A stretch of DNA of 64,000 nucleotides from contig NZ_KB891170.1 of assembly GCF_000373365.1 (NCBI RefSeq), forward strand, positions 1-64,000, in the 5' to 3' direction. Each line of letters starts with the position of its first letter. Position 1 is the stretch's first letter. Positions 39,624 through 47,465 of this stretch are shown one piece after another. Both the position numbers and the translations under genes were made by a program. The DNA comes from Parafrankia discariae. GTDB taxonomy: Bacteria > Actinomycetota > Actinomycetes > Frankiales > Frankiaceae. The notes beneath the pieces were generated by a model, which searched no databases, was not told where the DNA came from, and was given only the letters and a program-made list of their open reading frames with translations.

Positions 39624-40703
39624 CTACCAGGCCGGGAAGTCCCGCTTGCGGATCAGGCAGTGCACACCCTTCACGTCGTCGACGACCTGACTGACCACGA
39701 AGTCGGCGGCGGCCGAGAGATAGCTGTAGGCGACCATCACCGGGACGTCCCGGACCTGGCGCAGCACCCGCAGCGCCTCCCGGACGGCCAGCCGCATGGC
39801 CTCGTCGAGATCGTTGTGCAGGCCGATGGCGATCCAGTGCTCCGGCGTCTCACCGAAGGGGCCGCCGGAACCCGCGCCGAAGGGCAGCGCCGCGGCGGCC
39901 GGAAGCGGGGTGAGCCGGACGGTCGTGCGCAGCGAGGCCTCCAGGGCGGTCAGCGACACCTCGCCGTGGCCCTGGGCCAGATGCGGATCACCGGTGTAGA
40001 AGCCCGCGCCGGGGATCTGCACCGGCAGGTAGAGCACCGCCCCGGCGACGAGGTCGCGGACGTCGAGGTTCCCGCCGAACGCGCCGGGCGGGATCGTGTT
40101 GAGGGCCTTGTCCCCGGCCGGGGTGATGCCGGTGAGGCCCATGAACGGCGCGATCGGGAAGCCGATCTGCCGGTCCTCGCCGTAGCGCATCACGGCCCGC
40201 CCGGCGGCGACGTCCACCGCGCAGAACTGGCTGTAGCGGTCGGCGAGCGCGCCGTCGGGGCCGACCGGAAGCTCACCGGGCAGCGCGCCCCGGCCGTGCC
40301 GGCTGGAGACCAGCCCGTAGGGCACCCGCGGGCGCAGCTCGAGGAACTCCACCTTGAGGATGTCGCCGGGCCGCGCGCCGTCCACCCGCACCGGACCGGT
40401 GACCAGGTGCGGGCCGTCGAGCCCGCGGTAGTGGGAGACGTCCCGGGCGATGTCGATCGCGTCGAGCAGAACCGACTCCGCCGGGACGGCGTGCTCCGCC
40501 CAGAAGGCGACCGGGTCGCGGCCCTGGTCCTCCATGAGACCCTCGTGCGAGACGGTGTCGATGGTCACGGTGGCGCCCGCCGCCACCTCCAGCACCGGGT
40601 CGGTCGCCGCGCTGGGCAGCCGGCCCCAGGTGACCGTCTTGGGCGACGAGGGCAGGTAGTGCTCCCCCGGGACCTCTCCGGACCCGCACTGCAGGACGGA
40701 CAT
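39624..40703 (-). CDS. Acetamidase/formamidase family protein
   Basis: Hydrolase of 359 residues of the FmdA/AmdA family, which releases ammonia from short-chain amides. Landmarks are 'VLEVAAGATVTIDTVSHEG', 'VTGPVRVDGARPGDILKVEFLEL', 'IAPFMGLTGITP', 'IPPGAFGGNLDVRDLVAGAVLYLPVQIPGAGFYTGDPHLAQGHGEVSLTALE' and 'YSYLSAAADFVVSQVVD'. The HxxQGxGE motif and the GGNxD loop, metal-site elements of the family, are present. ATG 40703 is preceded by a weak GAGG. It is cytoplasmic and convergent with the acyl-CoA dehydrogenase pair. Confidence 0.9.
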   Translation of the reverse strand: MSVLQCGSGEVPGEHYLPSSPKTVTWGRLPSAATDPVLEVAAGATVTIDTVSHEGLMEDQGRDPVAFWAEHAVPAESVLLDAIDIARDVSHYRGLDGPHLVTGPVRVDGARPGDILKVEFLELRPRVPYGLVSSRHGRGALPGELPVGPDGALADRYSQFCAVDVAAGRAVMRYGEDRQIGFPIAPFMGLTGITPAGDKALNTIPPGAFGGNLDVRDLVAGAVLYLPVQIPGAGFYTGDPHLAQGHGEVSLTALEASLRTTVRLTPLPAAAALPFGAGSGGPFGETPEHWIAIGLHNDLDEAMRLAVREALRVLRQVRDVPVMVAYSYLSAAADFVVSQVVDDVKGVHCLIRKRDFPAW

Positions 40704-40813
40704 GTCGCACTCCTCGTTGTTCCGACCGCCCCGGGACCGTCCGTGCCGACCGCGGCCGTCACCGCCCATCTCACCAGGAAACACCTGGTCACGCCCAACT
40801 CGGACGCGCTGTC

Positions 40814-41521
40814 TCACACCTTGGGGGACTCGCGGCGGCCCGCGAGCGCGGTGGCGGCGGGGCCGGTCCGGGTGACGAGGTCCGCCAGCCGGTCGGGGAA
40901 CGCCCTGCGTTCGCCAGCGCTCACCAGGGTGATCACCTGTCCGGCGGCGGCGAGGGCCACCAGCGCGACGAGATCCGGCGCGGCGTCCCCGGGCTCGACC
41001 TCGCCCCGCAGGACCCGGCCGGCCGCCCGGTTGAGCTCCCGGACCCTGGGCCGTTCGAGCAGCGCGACGGCGGTTGTCGGGATCACGACGAGGACCTGCC
41101 CACGGGCGACCCGCACCCACCGGGCCGCCTCCAGATCGTCGCGGGTCTCGACCACGGCCGCCCGGTGGTCGAGGTCGATCCAGGCCGCCCAGGTGTGCGG
41201 CGCATCCGCGGCGGTGATCTGCCGGTACACCGCCGCGACCACCGGATCGGCCCGCCCCACCCCGCCACGCGGCGTCGGCGCCACCCGGCCGGACCCGCCG
41301 CCCGGCCCGGAGCCACCCGGCCCGGCGGCGGGGGTCGGCCCGGCGGCCAGCCGGACCAGGCCGTGATCGTCGGCGAGCCAGCCGCCCGCCCACAGCTCGG
41401 TGAGGGCGGCGGCTCGCAGCGCCCGGCCGAGGCGCCGGTTCGGGTACATCCGGTCCTTCTCGAGGTTGTAGGCGAGGAGGTACAGCTGGGCGGGCAGCGA
41501 GGTCGGCAGGTCCGGTTCCAC
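40814..41521 (-). CDS. GPP34 (GOLPH3-like) domain protein
   Basis: Protein of 235 residues with the GPP34 fold: 'LPAQLYLLAYNLEKDR', 'RALRAAALTELWAGGWLADDHGLVRL', and the C-terminal helical 'LVALVALAAAGQVITLVSAGERRAFPDRLADL'. Eukaryotic GOLPH3 binds phosphatidylinositol-4-phosphate; the many actinobacterial copies are of unknown role, perhaps lipid binding or growth control. A Gly/Pro-rich insertion of about 25 residues sits near position 65-90. It starts at GTG 41521, divergent from the small secreted protein gene. Confidence 0.85.
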   Translation of the reverse strand: MEPDLPTSLPAQLYLLAYNLEKDRMYPNRRLGRALRAAALTELWAGGWLADDHGLVRLAAGPTPAAGPGGSGPGGGSGRVAPTPRGGVGRADPVVAAVYRQITAADAPHTWAAWIDLDHRAAVVETRDDLEAARWVRVARGQVLVVIPTTAVALLERPRVRELNRAAGRVLRGEVEPGDAAPDLVALVALAAAGQVITLVSAGERRAFPDRLADLVTRTGPAATALAGRRESPKV

Positions 41522-41594
41522 GCCACCTGTCTACAGAACGAAGCGGACACCGTGACGACGCATGAACGACAGCCACCGGGAGAGACACCCACCT

Positions 41595-41621
41595 ATGACA
41601 CAGTTCCGCCGGTGCTATAGT
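41595..41621 (+). promoter_or_regulatory. Promoter of the small secreted protein gene
   Basis: ATGACA (41595-41600) resembles the -35 TTGACA, and TATAGT (41616-41621) fits the -10, with a short 15-bp spacer. A transcript would begin near 41628 and carry the palindrome at 41654-41669 in its leader. Confidence 0.45.
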
Positions 41622-41653
41622 CCCTTTTCCGGGCCGAAGTGCCCGCAAGGGGG

Positions 41654-41669
41654 CGTCTCGCGCGAGACG
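41654..41669. promoter_or_regulatory. Perfect 16-bp palindrome in the leader
   Basis: CGTCTCGC followed by GCGAGACG, ending 19 bases before ATG 41689. It could be an operator or fold back on the RNA near the ribosome site. Confidence 0.5.
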
Positions 41670-41688
41670 TGCAGTCGGGGGTAAATTC

Positions 41689-42096
41689 ATGTTTGTTCTT
41701 CGAAGGCTGCCCAGAAATCTGGTGGCCATGGTTCTCGCCGTCGTCACGGCGGTGGCTGTCGTCGGTTTCGAACAGGGGACCGCGCATGCGGCCACCTGCG
41801 TGGACCGCCAACTGCCGGTTTCCTCGAACGCCTTGTACCTGGGAGTCGACCGCCGGCATTCCGCGCAGTTCCGCGGAACAATCTCCGGCGGCGTGACATA
41901 TGTCAACTTCTGGTTCGACGGCGTCTACCGCGGTGTCTACAACGCCAATGGAGTGCTCGTGACGGGTTCGGCGCCCATCTCCGCGCTCTACAAGACGGTG
42001 ACAACGACCGAGATCTGGCTCGGCCGAGTTCGTCAGGTCGTCAGGAACGTCCCCTACCTCAGGGTGTGCGGCGGTTACTGGGTCAAGCTGTCCTGA
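41689..42096 (+). CDS. Small secreted protein with one likely disulfide
   Basis: 135-residue protein exported by Sec: basic start 'MFVLRRLPRNL', hydrophobic core 'VAMVLAVVTAVAVVGF', cleavage after 'GTAHA'. The mature chain of about 100 residues is beta-rich with aromatics ('TYVNFWFDGVYRGVYNANG') and only two cysteines ('ATCVDRQLP' and 'LRVCGGYW'), likely paired. I recognise no family. It has its own promoter and a strong terminator, so it is expressed alone. Codon use is less GC-extreme than in its neighbours. Confidence 0.7.
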   Translation: MFVLRRLPRNLVAMVLAVVTAVAVVGFEQGTAHAATCVDRQLPVSSNALYLGVDRRHSAQFRGTISGGVTYVNFWFDGVYRGVYNANGVLVTGSAPISALYKTVTTTEIWLGRVRQVVRNVPYLRVCGGYWVKLS

Positions 42097-42101
42097 CCGC
42101 G

Positions 42102-42131
42102 GTGGGAACGCCCGCTCCCGGGCGCTCCCAC
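42102..42131. terminator. Terminator after the small secreted protein gene
   Basis: GTGGGAACGCCCG (42102-42114) and CGGGCGCTCCCAC (42119-42131) form a 13-bp stem with one mismatch and a CTCC loop, five bases past the stop codon. It can also serve the convergent oxidoreductase gene. Confidence 0.75.
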
Positions 42132-42175
42132 ACTCACCTCGCGCCTCGGCCCGGCCTGGCGGCCCGGATGCCGGC

Positions 42176-43255
42176 CTACTCCGCCCCCAGGACGGGGACG
42201 ACAGGCGGGAGGTCGAAGATCGTGCGGATGCCGGGTTCCGCGTCGACGATGTAGGGGATCGTGTTCACGGCCGGAGTCGCGGTGTAGCCGGCCAGCTGCT
42301 CGGAGTACCCCTCGCCGGTCGTCCCGTAGGTGACCCGGACCCGCATGGGCGCGTCGCCCCTGGTGGTGAACAGCCAGCCCTCGCCGCCCATGTTCCAGCC
42401 CTGGTCAAGATGCTGGGTGCAGAACCAGTGCGCCCGGAAGGTCATGAACGGCCTGCCGTCGCGCATGCCCGCGACGGTGACCCGCTGGGCGGCCATGGTG
42501 CCCTTCTCGATGACGTAGCCGTCCGAGAGGGTGTGGGGCTCGGTGGCGCGGGCGACCTCGGCTCGCACCTCGAAGCCGTCGAGCGGCAGCCCGATCGCGT
42601 CGGCGAGAGCGGCGAGTGACTGCTGGTAGCCCACGAAGGCGGTTCCCATCCGCTCGGCGGGCACCTCGGTGGTGACGACCGACGTGCCGAACCCCATCAA
42701 CCTGATCATGTCGGGCCCCACCGAGGCCGGGATGTCGGCGTACTCGTCGATGGTCAGCTCGTCCAGGCGCCGCATGGGGTAGAGGAGCGTCAGCGGCATC
42801 GTGGTGGTGCTGTAGCCCGGACTGCTGCCCGTGGCGTGAATCGATGTTCCGCCCTGCCGGCACGCCTCCTCGACGCGGGCACGGATGGTTGGGTCCATCG
42901 TCGAGGCGTAGAAGAACTCACTACGCGTGGTGATGACGTTGATGCCGGAGCTGAGCAGCCGCGTCAGGTCGTCGAGGTCGAAGCCCTCCCGCATGTACAG
43001 CACGCAGTCGGGCTGGAGCGCCACGATCTCGTCGATGTCCTGGGTCGCGAGGACGCCGACCGGGTCGATCCCGGCCAGGACGCCGGCGTCCTGGCCCACC
43101 TTGCCGTCCGAGTACACGTAGAGCCCCACCAGCTCTAAGCGCGGGTGCTCGACCACGTCGCGGATGGCCTTCTTCCCCATCCGCCCCGCCGCCCACTGGA
43201 CGACGCGGTACGTCTCGTCCGAGTGCTGACGCCGGTTCGACTGCCCCATGCCCAT
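42176..43255 (-). CDS. DapB-like NAD(P)H-dependent oxidoreductase
   Basis: Cytoplasmic oxidoreductase of 359 residues of the dihydrodipicolinate reductase-like/NAD(P)H-dependent amine dehydrogenase group. 'YRVVQWAAGRMGKKAIRDVVEHPRLELVGLYVYSDGKVGQDAG' is the Rossmann start (GxxGxxA variant). 'LLSSGINVITTRSEFFYAS' and 'GTSIHATGSSPGYSTTTMPLTLL' are the conserved catalytic-domain segments. Relatives include 2,4-diaminopentanoate dehydrogenase. Three ATGs (43261, 43255, 43249) are in frame; GAGAGG is seven bases before 43255, which I chose. It stands alone with unknown substrate. Confidence 0.82.
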   Translation of the reverse strand: MGMGQSNRRQHSDETYRVVQWAAGRMGKKAIRDVVEHPRLELVGLYVYSDGKVGQDAGVLAGIDPVGVLATQDIDEIVALQPDCVLYMREGFDLDDLTRLLSSGINVITTRSEFFYASTMDPTIRARVEEACRQGGTSIHATGSSPGYSTTTMPLTLLYPMRRLDELTIDEYADIPASVGPDMIRLMGFGTSVVTTEVPAERMGTAFVGYQQSLAALADAIGLPLDGFEVRAEVARATEPHTLSDGYVIEKGTMAAQRVTVAGMRDGRPFMTFRAHWFCTQHLDQGWNMGGEGWLFTTRGDAPMRVRVTYGTTGEGYSEQLAGYTATPAVNTIPYIVDAEPGIRTIFDLPPVVPVLGAE

Positions 43256-43526
43256 CGACATCCTCTCGCCTGACCGGGTCGCCCGGTCGCCGCCCCTCAA
43301 CCGAGCCCGCCGGCCGGTTGACACTGAAAATGACAGTAACAGCCAAAAAACTCCGACGCCCAGGATCGATGGATGGGCGCATCCGAGAGACCGGGAATGC
43401 CTGGAAACATGGGAGAATCTCCACTCGCCCGCACGCCGTGCCACGGGTTTCAGGAGCACTCACCAGTGTCACAGAATGATGCCCCGGGTTCGGAGAAAAG
43501 AATCCGAAGGGGAGAAGGAGCGTCCG

Positions 43527-43802
43527 GTGGAGGGCGAATCGCGGGCGGACACCCGCTGCGTCTCGGAACTGATCCTGGGCCGCGTCCGCGAGCGTTACCC
43601 GACGCCGGGGTTCGTCTCGGTGAAGAGCGGTACCGGCTACATCCCGTTCCCGCTCGATTCGCTCGATTCGCTCGACTGGCGACGACGGCGGCTCCGTCTC
43701 CATCGGACTGATATCGCCCGGTCCGACCGGGCTCACGTCCGACCGGGCGGACGTTCGAAGTCCGGACGGGCCGGCGTAGGTCAGGCGGTGCCGGCGGGAT
43801 GA
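43527..43802 (+). CDS. Possible small protein (91 aa), uncertain
   Basis: A GTG at 43527 has an excellent AAGGAG six bases upstream. The first 50 or so codons have the G/C third-base pattern of a gene ('TRCVSELILGRVRERYPTPGFVSVKSGTGYIPFPLDSLDSLDW'). The rest is Arg/Ser-rich, looks non-coding and overlaps the end of the opposite reductase gene, so a frameshift or truncation after about residue 50 is possible. 'LDSLDS' comes from a 9-bp duplication. No family recognised. Confidence 0.3.
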   Translation: MEGESRADTRCVSELILGRVRERYPTPGFVSVKSGTGYIPFPLDSLDSLDWRRRRLRLHRTDIARSDRAHVRPGGRSKSGRAGVGQAVPAG

Positions 43803-44575
43803 CTCGAACCGCTCGAACCGCTCGGGCCGAAGCGTTCGGTGCGGATGCGCCCGGGATCGTGGCCGATCTCGACCAGCGCGTCCGCGACGGCCTCGACGAA
43901 GCCGGTCGGGCCGCAGACGTAGCAGGTCGGCGCGAAGTCGGGCGGCCAGCCGGCCTCGGCCAGGTCGGCGGGGCGCAGCCGGCGCGGCGGCGACGTCCAG
44001 TGCTCCGGGGCGACCCGGGTGTAGAAGCGGGTGACGTCCAGGCCGGGGTCGGTGCGGGCGGCCTCGCGCAGCTCGTCCGCGTAGTAGAGGTCGGCCGGGG
44101 AACGCGCCGAGCAGATCAGGCGGAACGGCACTCGGCTCCCGGCCGACCGCCGGGCGCGCACCATCGCCATCAGCGGGACGATGCCCGATCCGCCGGCGAC
44201 CAGCAGCACCGGCTCGGCGTCGGCGGGGCGCCAGACGAACCAGCCGCCGATCGGCCCGCGCAGCTCCACCGGGTCGCCGACCGAGAAGATCTCCGTCAGG
44301 TACGGGGAGACCTCGCCGCCCGGCACCCGCTGGACCGTCAGCTCGACCCGCTCACCCGCCGCCGGTGCCGCGAGCGAGTAGCTGCGGCGGGTGCTGTAAC
44401 CGTCGGCGGCGGTGAGGCGGACGTCCACCCGCTGGCCGGCCAGGTGCCCGGGCCAGCCGGGGACGTCGAGGACGAGGGTACGCGCGCTCGGCGTCTCGTC
44501 CCGGACCTCGGCGAGGCGGGCGACGCGCCAGGCGAGGCGTTCCCTCAGTCGCCCTGGTATCGCTGCTCCAGCCAC
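43781..44575 (-). CDS. FAD/NAD(P)-binding ferredoxin-reductase-type oxidoreductase
   Basis: FNR-like flavoprotein of 264 residues without a ferredoxin domain. The FAD site is 'YSTRRSYSLAAPA' (RxYS), followed by 'VELRGPIGGWFVW'. The NAD(P) domain has 'LLVAGGSGIVPLMAMVRARR', 'LICSARSPADLYYADEL' and 'CYVCGPTGFVEAVADAL'. It would supply electrons from NAD(P)H. Its GTG start overlaps the end of the molybdopterin oxidoreductase gene by 31 bases, so translation is coupled and the two likely form an electron-transfer pair. Confidence 0.9.
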   Translation of the reverse strand: MAGAAIPGRLRERLAWRVARLAEVRDETPSARTLVLDVPGWPGHLAGQRVDVRLTAADGYSTRRSYSLAAPAAGERVELTVQRVPGGEVSPYLTEIFSVGDPVELRGPIGGWFVWRPADAEPVLLVAGGSGIVPLMAMVRARRSAGSRVPFRLICSARSPADLYYADELREAARTDPGLDVTRFYTRVAPEHWTSPPRRLRPADLAEAGWPPDFAPTCYVCGPTGFVEAVADALVEIGHDPGRIRTERFGPSGSSGSSHPAGTA

Positions 44576-45144
44576 GGATCACCCCGGTCGTGATAGCCGC
44601 CGGCCTCCCAGAACCCCTTCTCGTCCCGTTCGAGGAGGCGGATGCCGCGCACCCATTTGGCCGACTTCCAGAAGTACAGGTGCGGGACGAGAAGGCGGGC
44701 CGGACCCCCGTGCTCGGGCTCCAGGGCGGCCCCGTCGTAGCGGTGCGCCACCCAGGCCTGGCCGTCGAGGAGATCGGTGAGCGGGAGGTTGGTGGTGTAG
44801 CCGCCGTAGGAGTGCACCAGCGCGTACTCGGCGGCGGTGTCGACCTCACCGAGCAGGAGGTCGAGGCTGACCCCCTCCCAGCGGGTGCCGAACTTCGACC
44901 ACTGGGTCACACAGTGGATGTCCACTGTCGGCGACTCGCCGGGCAGCGCGCGGAAGGCCGGCCAGTCCCAGCGGTGCTCGACGCCGGCCTCGGTCGTGAT
45001 CGTGAACTCCCAGGTCTCCAGCGGGACCCGCGGGGTGGGACCGGCGGAGAGGACGGGGAAGTCCTCGGTGCGGTACTGCCCCGGGGGTAGGTCCGACCCG
45101 GCGGACCGCGGTCTGCCCTGGAAGCCCGGTGACACAATGCCCAC
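44545..45144 (-). CDS. Sulfite-oxidase-like molybdopterin oxidoreductase
   Basis: Molybdopterin-binding protein of 199 residues of the sulfite oxidase/MsrP core family. C78 of 'DIHCVTQWSKFGTRWEGV' is the expected Mo ligand. 'GYTTNLPLTDLLDGQAWVAHRYDGAALEPEHGGPARLLVPHLYFWKSAKWVRGIRLLE' is the rest of the cofactor fold. No Tat signal is seen, so it is cytoplasmic, unlike periplasmic MsrP. It overlaps the flavin reductase gene, its probable electron partner. The substrate is unknown; an S- or N-oxide is possible. Confidence 0.9.
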   Translation of the reverse strand: MGIVSPGFQGRPRSAGSDLPPGQYRTEDFPVLSAGPTPRVPLETWEFTITTEAGVEHRWDWPAFRALPGESPTVDIHCVTQWSKFGTRWEGVSLDLLLGEVDTAAEYALVHSYGGYTTNLPLTDLLDGQAWVAHRYDGAALEPEHGGPARLLVPHLYFWKSAKWVRGIRLLERDEKGFWEAGGYHDRGDPWLEQRYQGD

Positions 45145-45182
45145 TGAAGACTCTTACCACGAATCGCGTCGGCCGACGTCCG

Positions 45183-45728
45183 CTACCGGGATCGGCCGCC
45201 GGCCGCCCGGGCGAGGTCGAGGGCGATGTCGACGAGCCCGATCCGGTCGAGCTCCGGCACGCTGTCCAGCGGGATCCAGGCGGCCAGGTCGGTGGATCCG
45301 CCGATCTCGTGGCACAGCGCGCCGCCGACGACCCGCGCCGAGTACAGCACGCGCAGGCCGTGGAAGTCGGTGCCGTCCCGCTGCTGGTAGTGGATCGAGT
45401 CGATGCCGAGCAGGCCGGTGAGCTCCACGTCGTACCCGGTCTCTTCCCGGACCTCGCGGATCGCGCCCTGCTCGGGGTGCTCACCGTGGTCCAGGCCGCC
45501 GCCCGGGAGCGTCCACCTGACCCCCGCCGGGTCACCGGGGCTGAAGCGCGCGAGCAGGAGGTCGCCGTCACGGACACAGACCGCGTACGCGGCCACCCGG
45601 AGGGAGCGGGGCGCGGGGCCGTCGGGTCCGATGTCGTCGGACGCGGCGCCGATGGGCTCGGTGTCGTTGGGCGTCGTACCGATGGACGCGGTGCCGATGG
45701 ACGCGGGGCCGAGGCCGGGGCTCTGCAC
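45183..45728 (-). CDS. NUDIX hydrolase
   Basis: Pyrophosphohydrolase of 181 residues. The NUDIX box is complete: 'GGLDHGEHPEQGAIREVREETGYDV' with REVREE. Flanking 'AAYAVCVRDGDLLLARFSPGD' and 'WTLPGGGL' complete the fold. The N-terminal 45 residues are a low-complexity tail containing ASIGT twice, from a 15-bp tandem duplication at 45679-45707. GTG 45728 has GGGAGGAAAC directly upstream, a strong ribosome site. It lies 38 bp beyond the molybdopterin gene start on the same strand, possibly co-transcribed. The nucleotide substrate is unknown. Confidence 0.9.
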   Translation of the reverse strand: MQSPGLGPASIGTASIGTTPNDTEPIGAASDDIGPDGPAPRSLRVAAYAVCVRDGDLLLARFSPGDPAGVRWTLPGGGLDHGEHPEQGAIREVREETGYDVELTGLLGIDSIHYQQRDGTDFHGLRVLYSARVVGGALCHEIGGSTDLAAWIPLDSVPELDRIGLVDIALDLARAAGGRSR

Positions 45729-46029
45729 GTTTCCTCCCTCGTGCCGAGCGGCGGATGGCGGCGTGGACGGGGCGGGACGTCGCCCGGGGTCGGGGGGTCC
45801 CCGGGCGACAGGGAGATCTTTCCACTGCCGACCACACATCAGCAATGACGGACAGGTGTGGTCCCGTCACTTAGGACATTGGTCCCAGGCCCAAGGTCCC
45901 AGGGCGGCCCGTCACACGTCCCTTGTTTACTCGCCACCCGGACTCTTTCGCAACGGTCGGCCGCCAGCGGGCTGGCTGTCGGGATACGGACTCGGGCACC
46001 GCTGGCCGGGCCCCGGGTCAGCCTGTGGG
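45729..46029. other. Gene-free spacer
   Basis: About 300 bp between the NUDIX gene start and the binding-protein stop. It should hold the NUDIX promoter and the binding-protein terminator, but I see no convincing -10 or hairpin. Confidence 0.45.
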
Positions 46030-47394
46030 TCAGCCCTCGAGCCGGCCGCAGCGCGGGGCCGGCCGGAGCACGTCGAAACGGCTCGCGTCGGGCGCCACCT
46101 GAAGGAAGGTGTAGCACCGGCCGAGCTGACCGAAGGAGGCCGTGAAGTCGATGGGCGCCGGCAGGAGCCCGTCGGCGGCATAGTCGCGGACGGCGCGCAG
46201 CCCCTCGATGAAGCGCTCCCGGGTGGGGCACGCACCGGCCTCGGTCAGACCGCGCAGGAACATGTCGGCCGAGATCCAGCCGGAGAGCGCGGCCTGCTTG
46301 TTCGGCGGCTGCAGGTACGGGGCGTACCGCGTCATCGCGTCGAGGAAGGCGCGGTGCCCCGGCGCGTCGAGCTCGAACGGCTGGTAGTCGACGAAGATGT
46401 AGACGCCGCTCAGCACCCGGCCGAAGACGTCCAGCAGGCTCTGGTCGTATCCGGAGGGCGAGAGGATCACCCGCAGGTTGGCTTCGGCGGCCCGGGCGCC
46501 CAGCACGACCTGGCCGAACGCGGCCCCCGTGACCGCCCCGACGAGCGTGTCGGCACCGCTGTCACGCACCTGGGCGCCGACGTCGGCGAAGTTGATCGGC
46601 CCGGTCGCGTCGACCGTGCCGACGACCCGCACCCCGGCGGCCTCCAGGCTGGCCGCCAGCTCCGCGCCGAAGGCACCGGAGGCGGCCGAGAGGCTCGAGG
46701 TGGCGATCAGCGCCGTGGTCCCTCCGTGCTCGGCGACGAAGTCACCCCAGGTGGACACCGAGACCCCGTCCGCGATCATGTTCGAATAGCTGAACATGTT
46801 GTCGAAGGTGGTCCAGGAGGCCTCCAGCGAGGTTCCGGTCACCGGAATGCCGCGGCCGTGCAGGAACTCCGCCGAGCCGGACGCCGCCGAGGTGGACTCG
46901 ACGATCCCGAACACCTGGTACTGGTCGACGAGCATGCGGGCCGCGGTCTCGTTCACGCCGGGCTGGGACTCGTCGTCGCGCCACGTGTACTCGACACGCC
47001 GCCCGTGCACACCGCCGGCTTCGTTCACCGCCCCGAGGCGGGCGTCGACACCGGCCCGGAACGGGTCGAACAGCGACGCCGCGTTGCCGGTGTTGGGGAA
47101 CAGCAGACCGAGCCGGACCTCGTCCGCCGTGACTCCCGGCACGGCCGGGCACCCGGCACCCGAACCGTGCGGGTCGGCGGAATCGGACGAGCCGTTCCAG
47201 GACACACACGAGACGCACCCGGCGGCCACGAGCAGCGCCGCGAGCACGGTCGGCAGGGTCCGGAGGCGGGTCGGCAGGCGCGGGCACCGGCGCGTCCCCT
47301 GCCGGCTCGCCGCACGGGGCCGGCGCCGGGCACACCGACGGCGCACGGCGGCGGACGATTCGCCTGCCGCTACCGTGACCGGTGAGATGCGCAC
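46030..47394 (-). CDS. Branched-chain-type ABC substrate-binding lipoprotein (Peripla_BP_6)
   Basis: Extracytoplasmic receptor of up to 454 residues. A long Arg-rich N-terminus precedes 'TVLAALLVAAGC', a lipobox. The mature part follows the LivJ-like periplasmic-binding fold: 'GVTADEVRLGLLFPNTGNAASLFDPFRAGVDARLGAVNEAGGVHGRRVEYTWRDDESQPGVNETAARMLV', 'FADVGAQVRDSGADTLVGAVTG'. It likely binds an amino acid or small aromatic. No permease genes adjoin. The start is uncertain: GTG 47394 is used, but GTG 47346 gives a more normal signal peptide. Confidence 0.85.
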   Translation of the reverse strand: MRISPVTVAAGESSAAVRRRCARRRPRAASRQGTRRCPRLPTRLRTLPTVLAALLVAAGCVSCVSWNGSSDSADPHGSGAGCPAVPGVTADEVRLGLLFPNTGNAASLFDPFRAGVDARLGAVNEAGGVHGRRVEYTWRDDESQPGVNETAARMLVDQYQVFGIVESTSAASGSAEFLHGRGIPVTGTSLEASWTTFDNMFSYSNMIADGVSVSTWGDFVAEHGGTTALIATSSLSAASGAFGAELAASLEAAGVRVVGTVDATGPINFADVGAQVRDSGADTLVGAVTGAAFGQVVLGARAAEANLRVILSPSGYDQSLLDVFGRVLSGVYIFVDYQPFELDAPGHRAFLDAMTRYAPYLQPPNKQAALSGWISADMFLRGLTEAGACPTRERFIEGLRAVRDYAADGLLPAPIDFTASFGQLGRCYTFLQVAPDASRFDVLRPAPRCGRLEG

Positions 47395-47465
47395 AGCACC
47401 ACAGTGACCCAGGAGGGTCACCGCGCCACAGCTATCCGTTGTTTCTGTGAAATTCGACCGTTGGG

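Noticed and set aside
43800-43830. tRNA 3'-end look-alike (repeated CTCGAACCG)
   Set aside because: No cloverleaf can be folded around it, and it encodes the Ser/Gly-rich tail of the flavin reductase.
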